DNA from: Hymenopellis radicata
Taxonomy: Eukaryota > Basidiomycota > Agaricomycetes > Agaricales > Physalacriaceae
DNA length: 64,000 bases
Assembly: GCA_015501595.1 (NCBI GenBank)
Contig: JADNRX010000229.1
Coordinates: forward strand, 1 to 64,000
Direction: 5' to 3'
Each line of letters begins with the position of its first letter. Positions within the stretch are counted from its first letter, which is position 1. Under the pieces are notes generated by a model, which was not told where the DNA came from, made no database searches, and was given only the letters and a program-made list of their open reading frames with translations. A program made the translations under genes and the position numbers. Positions 57,399 to 64,000 of the stretch are shown piece by piece.

Positions 57399-58167
57399 AT
57401 GGCCCCGGTCAAGTTCACATTTACCTGGAACGACAAGTCAGGCTTGGACAAGGCCCCGTCGAAGCATAATTTGTTCAGCGAAGCACAGAAGAGGAAAGAG
57501 CGCCGTGGATAGACCTTGATTGGCCTCGTCTTACCCCGGACGATAAACAATATTGGGAGACTGTGGGGGCTGGCGTTCAGAGGGCGTTCAAGGAGGCGAA
57601 GACTGCGGCGATGAGGCAAGGGCTGAAGCATGCTACAGTGTATTGGAAAGTTCCAGCGTACACCGACGCGTCTGCTACTCCGCAACAGCTCTCCGCATCT
57701 TACACTATCTCATCGAACCCAGAGCCTTCCTTGGCGGAATCGCAGCCGCGGCCAGCTCAAGGAAAAGGTGCCAATCACTACCGCGAGAGACCTATTGTAC
57801 CTGTATCCCAGAGAAGGGCGCCCCGGCTCGCGACGCCCCCACCCTCTTTACCTGCGTCGGTGGCCACACCCCATCCCGACGTGACAAAGGAACCGTCTCC
57901 CCACACTCCACAGAAATCACGTCAGTCGGAACCTCGACGCAAGAAACCTATCTCTCCTCGTGCCCAGTCACAGTCGGCGCCAGGCCGATTGAAGAAGAAA
58001 ACGTTTTCTTAATGGGCTCGAATTTGAACGAGGAGGATGAAGACGGGAGGCCGCTGATGAAGAAGGACGAAAGCAAGGACTCGGAAGAGCAGAAGCGCCT
58101 GAAGATGACGCATCTCCTCGCTACATGGGATCCTAACGTTGATCCCTCTCTGATCCTGTTTTCGTGA
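57399..58167 (+). pseudogene. Hypothetical gene, copy B, two lesions
   Basis: Starts MAPVKFTFTWNDKSG. One base is missing near 57502 (after AQKRKER) relative to copy A. From there it is open through DLDWPRLTPDDKQYWETVGA and the Ser/Pro-rich middle, past both places where copy A breaks. Near 57965 an indel sends it into a short end (KKKTFS), while the conserved end FLMGSNLNEEDEDGRPL...DPNVDPSLILFS lies in the neighbouring frame. The lesions of A and B do not coincide. Confidence 0.65.
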
Positions 58168-58485
58168 AGGTAGTCGGTTTTGAATTGAGGATTCAGTGAT
58201 GTACGCTGTTTTATGTACCTGTTTATTTCGCATAGTCTTTAGGTGTTTATGTGTCTTGTATCTTACTTCCACTTGGGTTTATATACGATGTTGTACTCCG
58301 TCATTACCTCTTCACACCTGTGGTCAAAACCCATCTGCCATCTGGCTCTACTCACAGATTTTCGAATCGCAGGTGCGCGAATAGAGATACGTGCGCGAGC
58401 TACACACGCAGAAAACTGAATTTCACACACTCGCGTGCATGCGGCGTGCGCAATGAATATTTCAAAAACATTCCTGTTGGGATTC

Positions 58486-58490
58486 AAAAA
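58486..58490 (-). terminator. Pol III terminator of tRNA-Lys 3
   Basis: Five T on the minus strand, downstream of the tRNA 3' end. Confidence 0.8.
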
Positions 58491-58497
58491 CTGTACT

Positions 58498-58585
58498 AGC
58501 CCACCGCGAGGGTCGAACTCGCAGCCTTCAGATGTCCGCTCGATCAGTAAGAGTCTGACGCTCTATCCGATTGAGCTAGGCGGGC
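58498..58585 (-). tRNA. tRNA-Lys(CUU), copy 3, with 14-nt intron
   Basis: Mature sequence identical to copies 1 and 2; the intron reads CTGATCGAGCGGAC, differing at two positions from copy 1. Confidence 0.95.
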
Positions 58586-58599
58586 GATATGTGGCGCAG

Positions 58600-61224
58600 T
58601 TTGTGTGATCCCTAGACAAGATCGAGAGGCGGTCACTTTTCTTCTCTCCTGCTCAAGGTAACAGTTGGCATCGTTGGACACACGCGTGGTGCGGAACTCG
58701 GCGGTTGTCCAACAATCGCTAGGACTCTGTCATTCTTCCTTCCGTTTGTCTTTAGTAGATAGGATGACATAAACACTACGACTGAAACTAGTAAGAATTC
58801 TAGTGCTGTGTAAACCGGGTGATTAATTCGTGTTGACACTTGAAAGTTGACATTGCCAACGGAAAGGGAAAACCTGCGAGCAGTCTACGTACCAACGTAG
58901 TCCTTTGGTAATCGCGGGTCTAAACCGGTTGATTAATGTCCAGATTGGGAACAGCTCGCGCCGCCAACATGTTGCCCACCATCTACACATCCTATTCAAT
59001 ATTTTCAGAGCACACTCTTGTTACATTTGTGTTCAATGCATCATGCTCACTTTAGGAGATTTCTTTGCAGCAGTTTTCATCAGTTTTGAACGTTGCAGTG
59101 GAACCTGCCAGATGCACAGCCACCGGCAAGGACAGTCCGTGCTCTCTTGAATGTTCAGCATTGAAATACCGTAGCGAACAATATGACAAGTCAGCGAGTT
59201 TTTACGCGTCATAATACTCAGAATCAGTAAAAGATAGGTACGGCGCGTGTTCCCAATCGGGACTTTACCTAATCGCCGGGTCTAGACTCCTCTAGAGCCA
59301 AGTACTTAGCTTGCCTTCTGTCTGTCCACTGGAGAGACTAGTACCAACGGCTTCAGGATCATTGGCCCCACTCACTGCCTGCCGACTGGCAACGGAACAT
59401 TGACATAACATCAGGCGCCGAACTCGCGGGAAGATTCATCGTTACTATCAGCTCTGCCATATTCGATCCTGTTTTAGTCGACCAGTGACTCAAACACAAC
59501 ATCTAATTCCGAGAAATCATTCATTCCGAATCACAGTTTTCTGTGCCCACAAGTAATAAAGGCGCAGCACGGAGAAACGAGACGGCAACTCGCCTGTCCA
59601 CAGGACAGTAGAATGCAGGGCTTGCGAGGAATGATCGACTGAACGGAACATCCGAAGTAGTGACGAAGTGGCGTTGAAGTGGCGAGAAGATTCATGATCA
59701 TCAACTCTGGCTTCCATCATACTATCTCTATCAAAGCAGATTCACGGTGACTCAACGAGCGCATCTAAGGGCGAAGGAAAAGTCTCGTTCATGTGCTTTC
59801 CCTGCGTAAAGATGAGGACCACGTAGAGCGGCACCGACTCGATAGGACCACCTCGCCCGTCACGATAGTCAAATAAGCCCCAAAGTGGAAGTTCTCCTAG
59901 CATAGATGAATGTCGTAAATGGTATACGAAACACGGTAAAACTGAGAATCGACAACATTTGTATCCACGGCGACAATTGCGCAGAGAGTCGACTGAAAAC
60001 TGACTGCAGATGGCTGAAGCGGTCGAGTCTTGGGGATTAGTCGCCATCGTACAGTCGCCAGTGTTCGGATGGTTTACGAAATGGGTTAAGGAAGCATTGT
60101 ACAGGAGAGAGCGGCGGTTATTGTCATGATGGAGCATGACATCAAAGGCGAACACGGACGACGGTGACTCTCATACTTATCTCCTTAGGAAAACAAGAGT
60201 CGAGAGCGAAACTCCAGCAGCGCGCGCATCCCGTTGAAACGTGTTTCTCAACCTCGTACCAGGATCAAAGGACATGAAGGAACGATATAGAGTATTCGCT
60301 CGCGGCCGGATGTGTTGAATATCGGTCCGCGGCAGTTGAGGTAAGGTTTCGCAATTCGATGGTGGCTATCACGGTTCCAGAAGGACCTACCACACGATTC
60401 AAGACGATCAGTGCGCAGAGGGAAGTGGGATCAGCAGCAGGGCGTTCGGGCGGGTAGTGAGCTTTCGGTAAAGGCTGCAAGACGACTGGAGCCTAGCCAT
60501 CGTATATCCTAGCCATCTTGTACTGCCATAACCATCTTCGCTCATTGAGTCCTTCGTCTGGCCATGAGAATCGAGAATCTTTGAAGATTCTTGATGATGG
60601 TCCAAGAATAGCAGGTGATCGTGGCAAGATCGTGGCGTGTGCACCGAGCTCCGGCTTTTACCGGAAACCCTGCGTTGCGCCTCACCGATATGCCACGTCG
60701 CGTCTGAGGCGCCCAGCTCCTAGACTGCATACTGCTTTGCTTAATTATCAACCCTCGCAGTATGTCTCTTATGATCTATTTACAGTGACCGCGAAGCCAC
60801 GGACCAGTAACTGCACCGTCACAGTGCGCTGTTCACGCCACGATTCTGATGATTATGTGACTAACACTGACGCACGGTCCTAGTGAGTATTCCTTTACAG
60901 GACCAATGTAACAGAGCTTCATGCTTCGTTATCTCCGTTAGACAAGTCTGAGTCGGTGCTTAGGCCACCTTTTTCCTGTGAGGGTAAGGCTAAGTCAAGA
61001 GCTACTATCTCACCTCGACCTGCTGCCGGGTATGTAAGGGGTATCATCACAATATGTATTCCAGCGCGTCGGGAGTGTCATCGCTGGGCTGTGGACATGG
61101 GATGCTTCTGTGGTAAGTAGTCAGACTATAAAGCCTCGAGGTAACTGACAAGATAGACCATCGTCTCCCCAGTTCTTCACTCTACACGTCCTGTACTCTC
61201 TAAACCTCGTTCCACTAGACCCCA
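58600..61224. other. Duplicated region without clear gene (copy B)
   Basis: Matches parts of 42850-44516 and 45400-45530. No frame is conserved intact between the copies. Confidence 0.4.
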
Positions 61225-61763
61225 ATGTGCTGCCTTCGCCAGTACGTGTAGACATTCTCAGCCTCGAGAGCAATACCGATGAACTAACGATCTTGAAAGA
61301 GTTCGCAACCTTTACACCAAATGTGGTCACGGCGAGACCTTGGTACATTGTCTCCTACAAGCCGCCTACTACTTATTTATTGACGTGCATTTACAACTAG
61401 CCGGATGAAATGGTAGGCGCCGCATTCTTGTACTACACGTCTTACTAGGCTGACATTTAAGATCATAAGATTTATTGTGAAAACTCCAAATGTCGCTTCA
61501 GCCCCTTCCACCCGGCAGCATGCAAGCCACCTAACTGCCTTAAGACATGCCAGCAATAGTATGTGTTACCCTTGCTACGCAGGCTATACGTTTATATATT
61601 TGTGCCTGATCTACAGCAAGACGTTCCCCCAGCAATACAGTACGTCGTGTTTTTTTCCATCCTAGTGACTCTCTCAGATATCACAGATCCGCACATTGAT
61701 GCGTTCTGCGCCTACTGCGTCGCTTATCACCAGCAGCAGCAGAACCTGGCAGCTCGCCGCTGA
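61225..61763 (+). CDS. Small Cys-rich protein, copy B, intact by splice model
   Basis: Exons 61225-61247, 61300-61342, 61401-61412, 61470-61558, 61617-61639 and 61687-61763 sum to 267 nt, 88 residues. It reads MCCLRQYV, VRNLYTKCGHGETL, PDEM, IYCENSKCRFSPFHPAACKP, PNCLKTCQQY, KTFPQQYNP, then HIDAFCAYCVAYHQQQQNLA. Every intron is GT-AG and all phases agree with copy A. Exon 3 is only 12 nt and codes PDEM. The eight or more cysteines in CxC/CxxC-like pairs suggest metal binding; there is no signal peptide. Family known to me only as uncharacterised mushroom proteins. Confidence 0.75.
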
Positions 61764-62911
61764 GCTTAGTACTTCGAACCCGAATGTCTCCCCTAAATCG
61801 TTTCTCTCCGAGAACTGTTATAAAGTTTAGATGCACTTAATACTTAATACTTCACAAATACATTACCGATGGTACATGCTTGTTACTTGTTGACAAACGG
61901 ACCTGTCGGCCATGCGCGGCGATTCTTCATCTATAAGTAACTGCTCGAAGTCGGACATATGCACTGGGGATGGTCATTCAGACGTGAGGAAACCACGAAT
62001 CTGCGCCCGCGCTTATGATGTTTCGCATCGCCACATTTGCTCGCTGTTGTCCTTTTAGTGATGTACGGCATACTTGTCGGCTACTACGGGCTCGTCATAC
62101 CATTGAATCATCGCCTCGCTCCCAATACTGGTAGATGGACGATGGAAGCGCGATTGTTCAGTTGACAGAAGGCGATGCTAGGCAACACCAACAAAAATGC
62201 TCAACATATGGCGTAAGAACGTGAACTTTCTGAGTATGTTTGGGTGGCCGGATGGAAGCAAGGTGATGCAGACAAGCACCCTATAAGAGGTAGATCTGAA
62301 TCAAGAGTCGAGGGTTGTTTTCCTTGATTGCGCCTCGCGGCGCGTTCTGTATAACGTTCAGTAAAATACCTCGACACGAAGCAAAGGTTGCTGACCAGCA
62401 CGACGTAAATCGATTTCCGCTGCTCCGGAAAGAGATAGAGGCTAAGTTACATGAGGGGCTGGACCCGCCACAATAATAGTTTTTAGCAGTGGCGGGTGGC
62501 CATATTTCGGCGAGGGAGGCACCGTGACGTCGTAGCATAGAAGACTGAGTTGAATCAATCGGCGAAGGTCTCCTTATTGGAGAACGCTGGTCCCGCTCTA
62601 CAATGGTGACGTTACGGACTACACGACCTAACAACGAAAGTAAGGAGCATAATAAGGTATGTGCAGCTATAGGTAACTCACCTGACTGTGGGCGCTCGTT
62701 AATTGCTTGGCGGGGTCTGGATCCTGTAGCAATGGGAAAGTCGTCTGTGCCTGTCTTCTTCGTAACACGAAAGTCTGCTCTCCCCATGATGTGTATCCCG
62801 TCTCCTCGAACAACTCGATAACTTTGCGATCGTGGCGTTTAGAAGTTCAAACATTGACGATCACTTCCTCAACTTGAATTTCGATTTGATGATGACCTAC
62901 ATGTGCCTGGG
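61764..62911. other. Intergenic, no supported gene
   Basis: A 168-codon minus frame (62281-62787) lacks family features and overlaps other frames. No repeats of note. Confidence 0.4.
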
Positions 62912-63621
62912 CTATATAAAGACGCCTGAGCACGGAACGCGCACGACGAAGACATCAATCTGATCCCCATCCTCCAAGTCGTGCTGGGCAGGAATATGCC
63001 CTTGTTGGATCTTGTCACCATCAAACCGAAATGTAAAGATTTTTGGGCGAATCGGATCCAGGTTCATCCCTGCCCCATATGAAACGAACACGTCCTTGAA
63101 CCGCGCGCCAAATGGCATTACAACGTCTTTTCTGGTCACACCATTATACAGCGTGAGTGTAAGGGTAGCCTTGGTCTCAGCGACTGGCGCGGGAATAGAC
63201 CCTCTGAAAAACCGTCAGCACCCTCGAAGTCAGGTCAAAGATAGATGTCGCACGCCACTTCTTTCTGCGGTATAGCTAGGTTCTCGGAAACGGAGATGTT
63301 GCTCACAAGAGGCAGGACACTCTCCCAAGAATCCGACGGGATCTCAACGTCTTCCCCTTGACATTCCTCCAGCTCGTGAGTACTGAGCAACATACGTGTC
63401 TCGCTTATGTGAGTGAAGTGGCGATGTATGAGTCCAAGGGCTTCCTGAAAAATTCACATCATATATACCTGGATTAGTAGAACGAGGATGAAGCCCACAT
63501 CGTAAGAGACTGCGAGCTGGTTGCGCGGTAACAGTACGCGTCGATTGGCATCACGGTCCGTGATCACCACGAAGCGCGTTTTACGACCTGCATCCGCGGT
63601 TGAAGAACTTGCTTTCGGCAT
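62912..63621 (-). CDS. SUMO-like (Rad60-SLD type) domain protein
   Basis: Start MPKASSSTADAGRKTRFVVI at 63621 (an in-frame ATG at 63666 is possible). Exon 1 ends at 63499 after RVLLPRNQLAVSYD. Exon 2 starts at 63444 with EALGLIHRHFTHISETRMLL and reaches QKEVA near 63260, where a GTGCGA donor keeps phase. The last exon has GSIPAPVAETKATLTLTLYN and ends with the ubiquitin fold IFTFRFDGDKIQQGHIPAQH followed by DLEDGDQIDVF and the stop at 62912. The pattern of FDGxxI, P and LEDGDxIDV is that of SUMO and Rad60-type SUMO-like domains. No C-terminal Gly-Gly is present, so it is not a processed conjugating modifier. Likely nuclear, possibly linked to SUMO-dependent regulation or repair. Confidence 0.7.
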
Positions 63622-63669
63622 CCAAAACTTATGATTGGTTGAAGATAAGCTTAGACAAGGGGGCAAGTC

Positions 63670-64000
63670 AGGAACTGGAAAGGTGCCTCATCAAACGCTA
63701 TGCCGTTATACATAGATTATTGCAGTACCTTAGAAATGCTTGACAGAGAGACAACACGCGTAGAAGGGCGTATAGGCAAAAGTGAGACGGCGGTGGTGGT
63801 GGCGAATGGGTAGTAGTACACCCACGTTGATGGTGGTCCAAACGAACAATTCGTCCATCACGTCACGCGTTTATGCCAAGACCAATAAAAGTTTCAAACT
63901 CCGCGAACACTGCTCTTCCAAAACAAAAAGGTGGTAGTAGTACACTGTCGCATTCCGTGACTGATTACAAGTTTTGGTTGATATGTTACCATCGCAAACG
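63670..64000. other. Intergenic, no gene seen
   Basis: Promoter side of the SUMO-like gene; low coding potential. Confidence 0.5.

Larger units (their letters stand above)
55112..61763. repeat. Segmental duplication, copy B
   Basis: Direct, diverged copy of 39945-45420 (anchors listed there). Relative to A it carries an insertion at about 55226-56155 and lacks the MITE beside its tRNA gene. Confidence 0.8.

Overview
The window looks like nuclear DNA of a mushroom-forming basidiomycete (Agaricomycetes). The evidence is short GT-AG introns of about 45-60 nt, tRNA-Lys genes with a 14-nt intron, fungal 7TM receptor genes, a Zn2Cys6 regulator, a P450, small Cys-rich proteins, and a chromodomain Ty3/Gypsy element. 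All calls come from reading the sequence and from memory of protein families; no search was run.

Positions 1-20379 are one nest of mobile DNA. A minus-strand Ty3/Gypsy chromovirus has its 5' LTR at 20065-20379, the first 31 bp of its 3' LTR at 31-1, and a primer-binding site that matches a tRNA-Lys gene present three times in this window. Its gag reading frame is split by an 8846-bp insertion (8125-16970) with 22-bp terminal inverted repeats and a 3-bp target duplication. Inside lies a second unit (9780-16122) with its own inverted ends. It carries two intact convergent multi-exon genes whose stops are 12 bp apart: a DUF6589-type protein with an AT-hook, and a RecQ-like helicase fused to a C-terminal bromodomain. 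I infer that this pair is a little-described fungal mobile element, and it is the main discovery candidate.

Positions 20912-25350 are a 4.4-kb element with ~60-bp inverted ends. It contains a nested 617-bp TA-flanked element and a broken G-alpha gene that still has an intron. Positions 25700-35540 hold a broken bZIP gene, a P450, a 7TM receptor gene with one frame break, and a multi-pass membrane protein gene. Positions 35983-36592 and 51161-51696 are divergently oriented paralogs of a secreted Lys/Asp/His-rich protein. DPH3 (39493-39872) is the clearest housekeeping gene.

Two direct segmental copies (about 39945-45420 and 55112-61763) carry the same series: a decayed hypothetical gene, tRNA-Lys(CUU), and a small Cys-rich gene with a 12-nt microexon. 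The lesions in the two copies differ. Between them lie a second 7TM gene, a 7TM remnant, a probable ABC-transporter remnant and the second secreted paralog. A Zn2Cys6 regulator (52410-54492) and a SUMO-like-domain gene (62912-63621) complete the recognisable genes. The rest is intergenic or decayed sequence.
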